A stretch of 51,516 bases of DNA from an uncultured Treponema sp. (lineage in GTDB: Bacteria > Spirochaetota > Spirochaetia > Treponematales > Treponemataceae), in NCBI GenBank assembly GCA_947178095.1, contig CAMWWZ010000009.1, forward strand, positions 1-51,516. The letters run 5' to 3'. The first letter of the stretch is position 1, and every line of letters starts with the position of its first letter. Under the pieces are notes generated by a model that ran no database searches, was not told where the DNA came from, and was given only the letters and a program-made list of their open reading frames with translations. Below are positions 32,827 through 42,580 of this stretch, in pieces. Position numbers and translations under genes: made by a program.

Positions 32827-34278
32827 TTAAAAATCTGCCAATTTAGGTGCGCGCGGATAAGGAATCACGTCGCGGATGTTTTCCATTCCCGTAACGTAGC
32901 GAATGAGCCGCTCGAATCCCATTCCGAATCCCGAATGCGGCACTGTTCCGAAACGGCGCAAATCCAAATACCAGTCGTAGATTTTTTCGTCCATTCCTCG
33001 GCGGCGGATTTCCGCGATGAGTTTTTCATAACTTTCCTCGCGCTCGCTTCCGCCGTTCAGTTCGCCGATTCCGGGCACAAGCACGTCCACCGCCTTGACG
33101 GTTTTTCCGTCGTCGTTTTGTTTCATATAGAACGACTTTATTTCGCGCGGATAATTGTAGACCATCACGGGGCATTTGAAAATTTGTTCCGTCAAAAAAC
33201 GCTCGTGCTCGGTGGCGATGTCGCCTCCCCATTCAGGCTTGAATTCGAATTTCGCGCCGCTTTTTTGCAATTCCGAAATCGCGTCCGTGTAAGTTATTCG
33301 CACGAATTTTGATTTTGCCACGGAATCAAGTTGCGAAATAAGTCCGAGATGAATTCTCTTTTCAAAAAAGGCGAGGTCTTCCGCGCATTTTTCCAAAGCC
33401 CAATTCAGCAAGTATTTTACGAAATCTTCCTGCAAATCCATGTCGTCGTTCAAATCGAAGAAGGCCATTTCAGGCTCGATCATCCAAAATTCCGCAAGGT
33501 GGCGCGGAGTGTTGGAATTCTCGGCGCGGAAAGTCGGTCCGAAAGTGTAGACGCGGCTGAGAGCCGTGGCGAATGTTTCCGCCTCGAGCTGCCCCGAAAC
33601 TGTGAGGCTCGCCTTCTTTCCGAAAAAGTCCTTGGAATAATCCACGATTTTATGCGCGTCCTCAATCTTCATTCCGCCCGCGCCGGCCTTCACTCCAAGT
33701 TCCGCGATTTTTTCCAACGAAAGCGAAGTCACTTGGAACATCTCGCCCGCGCCCTCGCAGTCGGAGCAGGTGATTTCCGGCGCGTTCAAATATACGAATC
33801 CGCGTTCTTGAAAAAAATTGTGCACGGCGAACGCCATTTGGCTTCGCATTCTGAAAACCGCGCCGAACGTATTCGTGCGCGCGCGCAAGTGCGCGTTTTC
33901 CCGCAGATATTCCATCGACATTTTGTTTTTTTGAAGCGGATATTCTTCGGGATTGCAAGTTCCGATTACGGTGATTTTTTCGAGCGACACTTCCACTGCC
34001 TGCCCCGAAGCGGGAGAAGGAACGAGAATTCCTTCGGCGCGAATCGATGCGCCTGTATTGATTTTTTTCAATTCGCTTTCGATTTCATCGACGCTCGCAT
34101 TTTGCGAAGGCGAGTTCCTGTCGAACGTGAGTTGAATGTTCGCGAAGCATGAACCGTCGTTCACTTGGACGAAAACCAAATTCTTTGAATCGCGCATCGT
34201 GCGCACCCAGCCGCAAACCGTGACGCGCTCGCCTTGAGGATTTTTCGCGAGCAATTCTTTTATCAAAACTGGAACCAT
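32827..34278 (-). CDS. asnS: Asparaginyl-tRNA synthetase
   Basis: 483 residues from the ATG at 34278, with GGAGAA upstream; a TTG 12 nt earlier is unlikely. OB-fold domain (ERVTVCGWVRTMRDSKNLVF, about 17-36), class II motif 2 (FGPTFRAENSNTPRHLAEFW, about 225-244) and motif 3 (GFGMGFERLIRYVTG, about 452-466) identify AsnRS. Direct charging of tRNA-Asn means no amidotransferase route is required for this tRNA. The last residues, YPRAPKLADF, are those copied downstream at 32717-32759. Confidence 0.95.
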   Translation of the reverse strand: MVPVLIKELLAKNPQGERVTVCGWVRTMRDSKNLVFVQVNDGSCFANIQLTFDRNSPSQNASVDEIESELKKINTGASIRAEGILVPSPASGQAVEVSLEKITVIGTCNPEEYPLQKNKMSMEYLRENAHLRARTNTFGAVFRMRSQMAFAVHNFFQERGFVYLNAPEITCSDCEGAGEMFQVTSLSLEKIAELGVKAGAGGMKIEDAHKIVDYSKDFFGKKASLTVSGQLEAETFATALSRVYTFGPTFRAENSNTPRHLAEFWMIEPEMAFFDLNDDMDLQEDFVKYLLNWALEKCAEDLAFFEKRIHLGLISQLDSVAKSKFVRITYTDAISELQKSGAKFEFKPEWGGDIATEHERFLTEQIFKCPVMVYNYPREIKSFYMKQNDDGKTVKAVDVLVPGIGELNGGSEREESYEKLIAEIRRRGMDEKIYDWYLDLRRFGTVPHSGFGMGFERLIRYVTGMENIRDVIPYPRAPKLADF

Positions 34279-34504
34279 AATTTTCTCCAAAATTTTTCAA
34301 ATAATTCTATTGAAAAATTATACAAAAAAACGAAATGATTTTCAAGCGGGATGTTCCAACGAACCCCATATCTTCGGCCGAAAGATACAGTTTTAAGAAA
34401 AAATTCACGCCATGCGATGTGAAATGGTATTTTTAAAGTGCATTTATGCAAAACGGACGCAGTGAAGTTTCAAGCCCGCGCTTGCAAATGCTTTGGAATG
34501 ATGG

Positions 34505-35077
34505 CTATTTTTCGTTATTCTTATGCCACAGAATTATCTTCCCGTGCTTGCAAAGCCATGCGTTCTGTGCCAGCCGTGCGAGCGGAATGTCTGATTCAGA
34601 ATCAGAATAGAAGTTTTCTATCGTGCAGTTCGTGCCGAATTCTTCGCGAAGCCGCCTGACTTTTTCTTCCCCTCGGCAGTTTTTGCCAGACATCACGCCG
34701 CTTTTCTTGCAGACGCGGCTTGCGATTACGCGCACTCCTAGTTCATCGCCGATTTTTTCGAGCAGGAATTCGGGAGACGCGGAAATTATCACATCATCGC
34801 TTTTTTTCTGCGCAAGATACCAACCCACAATCTTTTTGGAGTGCGTTTTCCAAAATTCTGAAACGAACGCATCAATGTCGGGAATCATGTGAACGAAACT
34901 GAAGAACGCGCTTTTTACTGTCTCCGTATTCGTCTTACGTACAAGGCGGAGCGCAAATGCCGCAATAATCCTTGGAACAAGCAGAAAAATAATCGGCTTG
35001 CGTTTCGCGCAGAACAGAAAAAAATCTATGGAACTGTCTCCGTCATAAATCGTGCTGTCAAAGTCGTAGACGTTCAC
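34505..35077 (-). CDS. HAD-IB-like phosphatase
   Basis: 190 residues. The HAD motif I YDFDSTIYDGD (about 4-14) and the motif II/III stretch IISASPEFLLEKI (about 97-109), with FYSDSESDIPLA (about 159-170) as motif IV, indicate a phosphoserine-phosphatase-like hydrolase acting on a small phosphoester. Two hydrophobic stretches (about 28-45) suggest membrane contact. Overlaps the gene upstream by 20 bp, so probably co-transcribed. Confidence 0.85.
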   Translation of the reverse strand: MNVYDFDSTIYDGDSSIDFFLFCAKRKPIIFLLVPRIIAAFALRLVRKTNTETVKSAFFSFVHMIPDIDAFVSEFWKTHSKKIVGWYLAQKKSDDVIISASPEFLLEKIGDELGVRVIASRVCKKSGVMSGKNCRGEEKVRRLREEFGTNCTIENFYSDSESDIPLARLAQNAWLCKHGKIILWHKNNEK

Positions 35078-35288
35078 CGTTTTCCTGCCTTATAAGCAGG
35101 CAGAACACACGCATCCCTGCCGTACAGCGCAGTTCCTCGGAAACATTGACTTTCTTGCAAAGGAAAAAGAGCGCGACAAGCGCGAGTGGAATTCCAACAA
35201 TCTGCCAGTACGAGTTGAATTCAAGGCAGAAAAAAGCTGCCGCAGAAAGATAAAAAAACAAACCGGGATTTTGCTTTTGTGCGGACAT
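35058..35288 (-). CDS. Small membrane protein beside the HAD phosphatase
   Basis: 76 residues from the ATG at 35288 (AAAGGAGG upstream). Two hydrophobic helices (about 9-24 and 27-46) and a basic C-terminus. It begins the two-gene unit with the HAD phosphatase, suggesting a membrane-associated phosphatase module, for example on lipid phosphates; this is inference. Confidence 0.55.
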   Translation of the reverse strand: MSAQKQNPGLFFYLSAAAFFCLEFNSYWQIVGIPLALVALFFLCKKVNVSEELRCTAGMRVFCLLIRQENGERLRL

Positions 35289-35426
35289 GCAACCTCCTTT
35301 CACTACTTTCAGAACTTATGTCGCGACATTTTCAATTTACTAAATAGTTGTCGCCTATACACTGATTATATAAATAATTGTTTATATTTGCAAGACCTTA
35401 ACGACAAAAGTTTATACCATACTTAT

Positions 35427-35783
35427 ATGGGCTTTTGGAAGAAAGTTGAGGAAGAATTAGAATTCCGTGGCATGTCACGGAAGGAACTTTCGGCGATGAG
35501 CGGCGTTCCGATGACGACGATGAACCGCGCGATTGAGCGGGACAGCAATCCGTTTGCAAATGACGCAATCCGCATCGCACACGCGCTCGGGATTCCTTTA
35601 GAAAGTCTGCTTGGAATCTCGCAATCCGCTTTCGCCACCGAAGAAAATAGCCGACAGATTGCACTTTACAGAAAATATCAGCACATAATCAACACGCTCG
35701 AAGCGATTCCGCGCGCAAAACAGCAACTTGCGTCAGAAATCCTTGAACGGTGCGCCGCGCTTGCAGCAGAACAGAAATCATAG
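35427..35783 (+). CDS. XRE-family HTH transcriptional regulator
   Basis: 118 residues from the ATG at 35427, not from the earlier frame start at 35271. An N-terminal cI-like HTH (MSRKELSAMSGVPMTTMNRA, about 15-34, and DAIRIAHALGIPLESLLG) is followed by a helical tail (about 70-118). The recognition helix region is fairly short. There is no ribosome site, and a TATACC at 35413-35418 lies 8 nt before the ATG, so the transcript may be leaderless. Tandem AAATAxTTGTxxxxTATA elements between 35340 and 35395 are possible operators. Confidence 0.7.
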   Translation: MGFWKKVEEELEFRGMSRKELSAMSGVPMTTMNRAIERDSNPFANDAIRIAHALGIPLESLLGISQSAFATEENSRQIALYRKYQHIINTLEAIPRAKQQLASEILERCAALAAEQKS

Positions 35784-35813
35784 CGGGCACGCCCAAAAAA
35801 CGCATCTTTTTTT

Positions 35814-38800
35814 CTATTCCGCCTTCATTTCAAAAATGCTGATTCCTTCGCCGGCGAATTTGGTTTTTATTTCGCTGATGCGTTTTTGAATTTTTCCGGA
35901 ATAGGTTTGCGTCGTATAAATCGTAAGCCTGAAATTCATTTCGGGCCAGACTGTCGAGCCAAGCTTTCGGGCGGACTTTCCTTTGCCGAAAACTTTTTCT
36001 TCCAATGTATATTCGATTGCGGGAATTGAAGTTTCCAGAATTTCTATAATGTCTTCTTCGGCAGATTGGTTTGCGATTATTTCGATTCTGACTTTTCCGC
36101 TCGTTTCGGGCGCGTTTTCGTTTGCGTTCAAAGCAATCATGTCTCCTTTTTCTTTGCGACACATAATCGAATATACGGCGGGAATGATGATGAGCGTGAC
36201 CAATGTGCTCGAAAGCAATCCGCCGACAACGCACATTCCGATCGGCTGCACCAAAGACGCCGAGCCTGTTTTTGAAAAGCACATCGGAAGCATGCCCAAA
36301 ACCGTCGTCAAAGTCGTCATAAGGACAGGACGCAGGCGGCTTATTCCCGCTTCGAAACATGCTTCCATTACCGGTTTGCCGCGCGCAATCAAAAGTCCCG
36401 TGTAATCCACCAAAATAATGCCGTTGTTCACGACGATTCCGACAAGCATCACAAGACCGAGCAGAGACATCACCGAAAGGCTTTGCCCCGTAAAAAAATG
36501 AATCAAAATCACGCCGATAATCATAAACGGAATCGTGAACATATTGATGAAAGGCTTTTTCAAGCTTCCGTACATGCTCGCCATCAATCCGAAAACCATG
36601 AAGATCGCAAGGAAAATAATTTTCACGAAAATCATTCCCTTTTCTTTCATAATTTTTCCCGAGCCGCCAAAATCGATAATTATGCCCGCAGGAATAAGGC
36701 AGTTTTCGGTAATATCTTTTTTAATCTGATTTTCAATTTCAAAAGCGTTTTGCTGCCCCGCGAATTTTCCCTTGATATGAACGGTTCGTTCACGGTTTTC
36801 GTGTTTTAGAGAAACAGCCCCGAAGCCTTTTTTAAGCCGCGCGAAATTTCCGAGACTCACAGGTCCATTTGTTCCCTGAACCGTTATTTTGTCAAGGTCG
36901 ATTGCGGAACGCCTGTCTTTTTCTTGCAGGCTCATGATCACGTTGTATTCGTTTCCTTTCCTGCGGTACTTTGTAACTTTTATTCCCGAAATGGAATTGT
37001 TTAATTCGTTTGCCGCGGCTTCTATGCTCACTCCCAGCGAATTTGCGCGCTTTCGGTCGATTTCAATTTCGATTTGCGGCAGCCCTGTTTTCAAATCCGT
37101 TTTTATGTCGGTCAAATTTCGGTTTGCTTTGAGAAGCGAGACAATGTTGTCCGAAATTTTTCTGACTTCCTCAAGGTCCGAGCCGGAAAGTTTTATGTCG
37201 ATGTCCGAACCGGTAAAAGCATCCATGCTGTCGTCCGCAAAAATGAATTCCACTCCGGGAAATTCGGAAAAGTGTTTTCTTAAATTTTCTTTTATCTGAT
37301 TCGGCGTTTCTTTTTGCTGCGAGGCGGGCGGCAGAAAAACTGAAATGCTTCCTGCGTTCGTCGCCGCCATAATTTCCTCTTCGCTCTCGCTTGTTCCAAG
37401 CGACGAAAATATCGTCTTGTAGACGGTCACGCCTTCCAGCGCGTATCGTTCGAATTTTTTCACGACTTCCCGCGTTTTCTCCAACGGAGCGCCGGCAGGC
37501 AAAGTGATGTTCAGCGTCACGGACTGCCCTTCCGCTTCAGGTAAGCCTTCGACATTGATAAAAGCCATGAGGAATATCGAGCAGGCGAGCATGATGACGG
37601 ATGCGGCAATGGTGACGGCGCGATGATTCAACGCCGAACGCAATATGATTTTGTAGGCATGCTGCGTCGCGGCGAACATTTTTTCAAAAAGCCCGTAGAT
37701 AAAAACAATGAATCTGTTTCTCACGGGTTTTTCGTTCGGATTGTCCAAAGGCATATATATTCCTGCGAGGACTGGCACAAGGAAGACTGCCACGAAAAGC
37801 GACGAGACGATTGCGCTGATAATCGTGTAAATCAAATCTTTTGCCATAAGCCCGATCCATTCCAAATTATTCAAAAAAAGCAGGAACGGAATGAACACCA
37901 CGATTGTCGTAAGGTTGCCGGAAACTACGGAGACAATCATTTCCTGCGTTCCCAAAATCGCCGCGACTTTGGGCTTTGAGCCGCGCAATCGGTACGTGTA
38001 AATATTGTCAATCATCACGATGGAAGCGTCCACGACCATGCCGATTCCGAGAATCAGTCCCGTCAAAGTCATCAAGTTCAACGTGATGTGCGCAACGTGC
38101 ATCAAAAGCAGCGTCATAATCATTGAGATCGGAATGCTCACGGCAATGATGAACGTGCTTTTTCCGCTGCGCAAAAACATAAACAGAATGAAAACCGCAA
38201 GCAAAATTCCCTGCCATGCGCTTTCATACAACGTGTTCAAAGCGTCGCGGATTGATTCCGACTCGTCCGAGATGATTTTCAATGTAATGTCGGAAGGCAG
38301 GATTTTTTGGATTTCTTCTATTTTTTCGTAAACGTTTTCGGCGACTTTTACCGCGTTGCTGCCCGACTGTTTTTTTACGGAAATGGAAACGCCGGATTTT
38401 CCGTCGATGTACACTTCGTCAATGGTGTTCTCAAAGCCCATGTAGACATTGCCCAAATCGGAAAGGCGGACATTGTATTCGTCACGGACGGCGATTATCG
38501 TATCCGCAATTTCTTCTATCGATTGATATTCGCCTTTTGTCTTCAGCACAAAATTCTTCGCGTTTTCTGTGATTTTTCCGGCTACGAAATTCTTGTTTTC
38601 CAGCGCGACTTTTTCCGCGATTTCCGAAACGGTGATTCCGAACGCGGCAAGCCTGTTTTGGCTAAGATCGATTCTCACGGCAGGAGTCTTGCCGCCGTAA
38701 ACAGAAACTTGCGCCACGCCGTCCGCCTGCAAGAGCATCCGCTTGATTTTTTTGTCCGCAATGTATTTGAGTTCGCTTTCGCTGCGGTTGCCGAGAATCA

Positions 38801-39224
38801 CGATGTCCATCAATGCGGAATCGTTCATGTTCAATTTAAAGATTTGCGGAGATTTCATTCCCGAAGGAAGCGTGTCTTTTATTTCTTCCAAAGCGTCGCG
38901 CACTTGAATGGCGGCGGCATCGATGTTCGTTCCGTAATTGAATTCCAGCCCTATTTCGCATGCGCCGTCGGAAGACGTGGAAACCATTTTCTTCAAATTG
39001 CTTACGGTCACCAAAGATTCTTCGATTATTTTGGTGACGGTGCTTTCTACGGTTTCAGGGCCTGCGTTTTCATACGTTGCCGCAATCATAAGATACGGCT
39101 CTTTTATGTCCGGCATGAGATTTATTTCTATGTCTTTGATGACGGCAAGCCCCATAAACGTAATCAAAATAAAAACAATAACAACGAAAACAGGATTGCT
39201 TACAGTTTTTTTAGTGAGATTCAT
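35814..39224 (-). CDS. RND efflux transporter permease with C-terminal PII-like domain
   Basis: 1136 residues from the ATG at 39224 (GGAG upstream). The AcrB/MmpL-like RND layout is complete: TM1, a large periplasmic loop, TM2-TM6 (IPISMIMTLLLMHVAHITLN; LILGIGMVVDASIVMIDNIY is TM4 with one relay Asp retained), a second loop and TM7-TM12. After the last helix a soluble extension of about 90 residues follows (from about 1044), with VRIEIIANQSAEEDIIEILE, YTLEEKVFGKGKSARKLGS, VWPEMNFRLTIYT and ISEIKTKFAGEGISIF. This resembles PG0541-type PII-like proteins that are normally separate genes beside such pumps. The adaptor gene overlaps the start by 14 bp. Confidence 0.9.
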   Translation of the reverse strand: MNLTKKTVSNPVFVVIVFILITFMGLAVIKDIEINLMPDIKEPYLMIAATYENAGPETVESTVTKIIEESLVTVSNLKKMVSTSSDGACEIGLEFNYGTNIDAAAIQVRDALEEIKDTLPSGMKSPQIFKLNMNDSALMDIVILGNRSESELKYIADKKIKRMLLQADGVAQVSVYGGKTPAVRIDLSQNRLAAFGITVSEIAEKVALENKNFVAGKITENAKNFVLKTKGEYQSIEEIADTIIAVRDEYNVRLSDLGNVYMGFENTIDEVYIDGKSGVSISVKKQSGSNAVKVAENVYEKIEEIQKILPSDITLKIISDESESIRDALNTLYESAWQGILLAVFILFMFLRSGKSTFIIAVSIPISMIMTLLLMHVAHITLNLMTLTGLILGIGMVVDASIVMIDNIYTYRLRGSKPKVAAILGTQEMIVSVVSGNLTTIVVFIPFLLFLNNLEWIGLMAKDLIYTIISAIVSSLFVAVFLVPVLAGIYMPLDNPNEKPVRNRFIVFIYGLFEKMFAATQHAYKIILRSALNHRAVTIAASVIMLACSIFLMAFINVEGLPEAEGQSVTLNITLPAGAPLEKTREVVKKFERYALEGVTVYKTIFSSLGTSESEEEIMAATNAGSISVFLPPASQQKETPNQIKENLRKHFSEFPGVEFIFADDSMDAFTGSDIDIKLSGSDLEEVRKISDNIVSLLKANRNLTDIKTDLKTGLPQIEIEIDRKRANSLGVSIEAAANELNNSISGIKVTKYRRKGNEYNVIMSLQEKDRRSAIDLDKITVQGTNGPVSLGNFARLKKGFGAVSLKHENRERTVHIKGKFAGQQNAFEIENQIKKDITENCLIPAGIIIDFGGSGKIMKEKGMIFVKIIFLAIFMVFGLMASMYGSLKKPFINMFTIPFMIIGVILIHFFTGQSLSVMSLLGLVMLVGIVVNNGIILVDYTGLLIARGKPVMEACFEAGISRLRPVLMTTLTTVLGMLPMCFSKTGSASLVQPIGMCVVGGLLSSTLVTLIIIPAVYSIMCRKEKGDMIALNANENAPETSGKVRIEIIANQSAEEDIIEILETSIPAIEYTLEEKVFGKGKSARKLGSTVWPEMNFRLTIYTTQTYSGKIQKRISEIKTKFAGEGISIFEMKAE

Positions 39225-40116
39225 AAACGCTCCCGAAAACCACATTCACGATGCCGCCGTCGGCGACAGTTTCATATCCTTCCGTGATGACAAAATCTCC
39301 TTCGCATAAACCTTGCGTGATAATCCTGCGATGATCGTACACGTTCCCGATTTCCACTTTGCATAATTCCGCCGTGTTTTCCGTTACTTTGTAAACAAAA
39401 TCTTCTCCGTCTTTGGAAAGCACACAGTCTTCGGGAACCGAATACACATTGTCGAAACTTTCAAGAATAATCGCGACTTCGGCAAACATTCCCGCGACGA
39501 TTTCCGAATTCTTTTTTGCAAGCGAAAGAGTAACTTCGCAAGTGCGGCTTTCTTCGTCGATGACAGGAGAAATTTCTTTTATTTCCGCGTCAAATTCTCT
39601 GTCCCCGTAAGCCTCGACTTTTATAGTTGCCTTTAATCCTGTTTTCAGGCGGGCGTAGTAGCGTTCGGGAACATAAGAAACAATCTGCAAGTCCGACAAA
39701 TTTCCCATAAGGACGATTTTCCTTTCCGAAGTGACCATTGAGCCGACTGCCGGCGGCGTGGAAAGAATCGTTCCGCTTACGGGAGCGGTCAGACGATACA
39801 AAGCGTAGTTTCCGCCGTTCACGCTCGGATCGACGAGCGCAATTTCTTCGCCTTTGGAAACTTTTTGCCCAAGCCTCACAAAAACGCCGGTCAGCAGTCC
39901 GTTTACGGCAGAATAAATTTCCAGCGAATTCCTTACTTTGATATTTCCGTTGGTCGTAAAATAATCGTGCAAGGACGTTTTGGCAATTTTTTCGACTTTT
40001 ACGGCGGTGATTTCGTCGCCTGAGTCTTCCTCGTCCTCATCGCCTTTTTTTGCGCAGCCGAACGCAATCGATGCCGCAAGCAAAACAAGCAGCGCGTTTT
40101 TCAAATTTTTTTGCAT
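39211..40116 (-). CDS. RND efflux periplasmic adaptor lipoprotein
   Basis: 301 residues. The lipobox AFGC (Cys about 21) marks a lipoprotein. An acidic linker (DEDEEDSGDE) is followed by the membrane-fusion core: barrel strand ITAVKVEKIAKTSLHDYF, lipoyl/hairpin region (VFVRLGQKVSKGEEIALVDP and LTAPVSGTILSTPPAVGSMV) and a beta-barrel (VYSVPEDCVLSKDGEDFVYK). It links the RND pump to the TolC-like channel. Overlaps the pump gene by 14 bp; coupled. Confidence 0.9.
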   Translation of the reverse strand: MQKNLKNALLVLLAASIAFGCAKKGDEDEEDSGDEITAVKVEKIAKTSLHDYFTTNGNIKVRNSLEIYSAVNGLLTGVFVRLGQKVSKGEEIALVDPSVNGGNYALYRLTAPVSGTILSTPPAVGSMVTSERKIVLMGNLSDLQIVSYVPERYYARLKTGLKATIKVEAYGDREFDAEIKEISPVIDEESRTCEVTLSLAKKNSEIVAGMFAEVAIILESFDNVYSVPEDCVLSKDGEDFVYKVTENTAELCKVEIGNVYDHRRIITQGLCEGDFVITEGYETVADGGIVNVVFGSVYESH

Positions 40117-40132
40117 TATAACCTCCGTTCCG

Positions 40133-41431
40133 TCATCTTATTCTCTTTGCGGTAATATGTTCGATCGCGGAATAAATTTTCAGTATTTCCGTGATTTTGC
40201 TTGAATACTCAACCTGCGCGTCCAAATATTCAGAACTCGCATTTTTCAGGCTTTGAAAATCCAAAAGTCCTTTTGCGTAGTTGTTTTGGCAGAGCGTCAC
40301 ATTTCGCTCCGTGATTTCCAAAAGCTGTGAGTACGTGCGCAATGCCGCGCTTTGCTCGTCCAGTTGCTGCATCAGATTTTTCAGTTCCAGCGTCAACGAC
40401 TTTTTTTTGTTTTCAAGCTGAATCGAGACCATCGCAATTTCGTCCTTGCAGTCGCGCAATTCTTCGCGGCTTTTCGATGTGCTGAACAGGCTGTCGAGCG
40501 GAATGCTTACGCGGGCGGTTACCGAATTTTTGAACCGTCCGGTGTCTTCGGTTTTCGGATACGAAAAGACAGGCCCACCGTTATAGGACAAGTTGAACTC
40601 AGGCCCGAAGATTTCCGTTTTTTTCGCCTTGAGATTCTGTTCGGCGGAACGTTTTTGATATTCCAGCAGACGGACTTCTGGAAAATTCTGTGTTTGCATC
40701 GCGCTTTCTATTTCCGCCTTGCTTTTTTTATATGATGTTGCAAACGCATTCTGAATCTCCGCAAGGTCCGACTGCATTGTGATTTCCGTTTCGGGATCAA
40801 GCCCGATAACTTGTTTGAATGACTGCAACTGTTGATTAAAATTAAGTTTCAAGACAGAAAGTTCCGCCTTCGATTTTTCGGAAAGAATTTTTGACGCAAG
40901 GTAATCCGTTTCGCTCAAAAAGCCTCTTTGATATTTCGCCTTGCTTTCGGCATGAATGTCCTCAAGATTTTTTGCGGCTTCGGTTTTTATTTCGATTTCG
41001 CGCTTCAATTCTGCCAAATCAAAATAGGAATCGGAAAGCGTCTTTCGCACGCCGTAAAATGCGAGCAGATACTGCATTCTTTCGATTTCGAAATCGGTTT
41101 TGCTTTTTGAAACCATATTAAGCAAATCTGATTTTATCGAGACGCTCGCAGAGCCTTCCAAAGAAAAAGAATTGACGCTTTCGTCCGAAGATAGATTTTT
41201 CGAAGGAAAATTCACTGTGTCTGCCGCAGACAAATTCAGCGAGGGAATTATCGCGTTCCACGAATTGCCAGATTTTCGCTCCGCCGCTTTCACTCGGATT
41301 TCCTGCGTCTGCAAATCCTCGCTGTTCGCGCAACCGAGTTCGACGGCTTCGTCCAAAGACAAAAAAAATTCCTGCGCATAAAGGCATATCGGCATAATAA
41401 AAAAAATTAAAGATAAAACTTTTTTGTTCAT
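40133..41431 (-). CDS. TolC-family outer-membrane efflux channel
   Basis: 432 residues. A signal peptide (about 1-20, LYAQ) is followed by LSLDEAVELGCANSEDLQTQ, the typical first OEP helix, and long helical coiled-coil repeats with KGLLDFQSLKNASSEYLDAQ near the end. Tandem helix repeats are consistent with the OEP duplicate. It is the first of three efflux genes in the direction of transcription, 16 bp before the adaptor. Confidence 0.85.
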   Translation of the reverse strand: MNKKVLSLIFFIMPICLYAQEFFLSLDEAVELGCANSEDLQTQEIRVKAAERKSGNSWNAIIPSLNLSAADTVNFPSKNLSSDESVNSFSLEGSASVSIKSDLLNMVSKSKTDFEIERMQYLLAFYGVRKTLSDSYFDLAELKREIEIKTEAAKNLEDIHAESKAKYQRGFLSETDYLASKILSEKSKAELSVLKLNFNQQLQSFKQVIGLDPETEITMQSDLAEIQNAFATSYKKSKAEIESAMQTQNFPEVRLLEYQKRSAEQNLKAKKTEIFGPEFNLSYNGGPVFSYPKTEDTGRFKNSVTARVSIPLDSLFSTSKSREELRDCKDEIAMVSIQLENKKKSLTLELKNLMQQLDEQSAALRTYSQLLEITERNVTLCQNNYAKGLLDFQSLKNASSEYLDAQVEYSSKITEILKIYSAIEHITAKRIR

Positions 41432-41506
41432 AGTCCGCCTTAAACGTATAGAACATATTCTAAAACAGGCGGATTTCTTTTTTATGAAAAGAACCTTTCC
41501 GAAACC

Positions 41507-42580
41507 TTATTTGTCGATTAAAATCAAAAAGGCTTTGACGTATCCTTCATACACATCCAAATAGAGCAAATCGCCATTGTGCTTTTCCATGATTTTTTTT
41601 GAAAGGGAAAGTCCAAGTCCGCTGCCGCATCCTGATTTTCTTGAAAAATCTCCTTTCGCAAAAGGCTGGAAAATCTGTTCGGCATATTTTTCGGAAATGG
41701 CGTTCCCCGAATCCGCGACAATCACGTTTCCGCGTTCGTCCATTTTTATCAGGCAGCGAATAGAATCGTCGTTATGAACGATTACATTCGTGAGAATGTT
41801 CGCATAAACTCGGTGCAATTCGACTTTATCGACAGATTTGACGATCGGCGTTTCCGGAATGCAAATGTCAAGCCGAATGCCGCGCTCTTCGAATTCCGTG
41901 TACAGTTCGGAAACGCAGTTCCGCAAAAGTTCGGCAATGTCGGCATCCTGCAAATTCAGGGCATTCAAATCGGAATTTATTTTCACGTATTCAAAAAGGC
42001 GGTCAATCAGATCATTCATCGTTTTTGCCTTTGAATATATGGTATTTATGTATTCGGTTTGTTTTTCGGGAGATTCGACAACGCCGTCGCAAAGTGCCTT
42101 TGAAAAGCCTTGTATGGAAGTGATCGGCGTTTTCAAATCGTGAGCCATGTTCGCAAAAAGAAGCGTCTTTTGATTTTCCGCCTCCGCCCGAAACATCGCG
42201 CTCTTTTTCAACGCCTCGCTCATAATGTTTATTTCATTTTTTATCTCGTCGAATTCATTGCTCGAAGCAAAGTCTATTCGCTCGTCAAATTTTTCGCTTT
42301 TGATTTTCCTTAATCCCCTGACTATTTTCTGAACAGGCTTGTCAATGTGATTTATAAGAAAGAACAAAAACGGAAGATTGATTATTATGAAAAGCAACGC
42401 TTGAACGGCGGACAAAAGTGTAAACAATCCGTTCGTTATGACAAGTTCTCCGAGTTCTTCCTGATGCCAAATATATTCGTTGATTCCTGTCGTGATAAAA
42501 AACCACACGAGGACGTTTGCCGTCATGAACAGACAGATTTGGACTTTCAAAGATTTAAAGACAGATTTTTTGGAATTCAT
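41507..42580 (-). CDS. Sensor histidine kinase
   Basis: 357 residues. Two membrane segments (about 15-32 and 51-77) flank a short periplasmic loop; a HAMP-like stretch (about 80-130) leads to the H-box FANMAHDLKTP (His 147). N, G1 and G2 boxes (NILTNVIVHND, IVADSGNAI and SGLGLSLSKKI) complete the kinase. Coupled to the response regulator (ATGA overlap at 42577-42580). The tiny sensor loop suggests it detects membrane stress rather than a large ligand. Confidence 0.9.
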   Translation of the reverse strand: MNSKKSVFKSLKVQICLFMTANVLVWFFITTGINEYIWHQEELGELVITNGLFTLLSAVQALLFIIINLPFLFFLINHIDKPVQKIVRGLRKIKSEKFDERIDFASSNEFDEIKNEINIMSEALKKSAMFRAEAENQKTLLFANMAHDLKTPITSIQGFSKALCDGVVESPEKQTEYINTIYSKAKTMNDLIDRLFEYVKINSDLNALNLQDADIAELLRNCVSELYTEFEERGIRLDICIPETPIVKSVDKVELHRVYANILTNVIVHNDDSIRCLIKMDERGNVIVADSGNAISEKYAEQIFQPFAKGDFSRKSGCGSGLGLSLSKKIMEKHNGDLLYLDVYEGYVKAFLILIDK

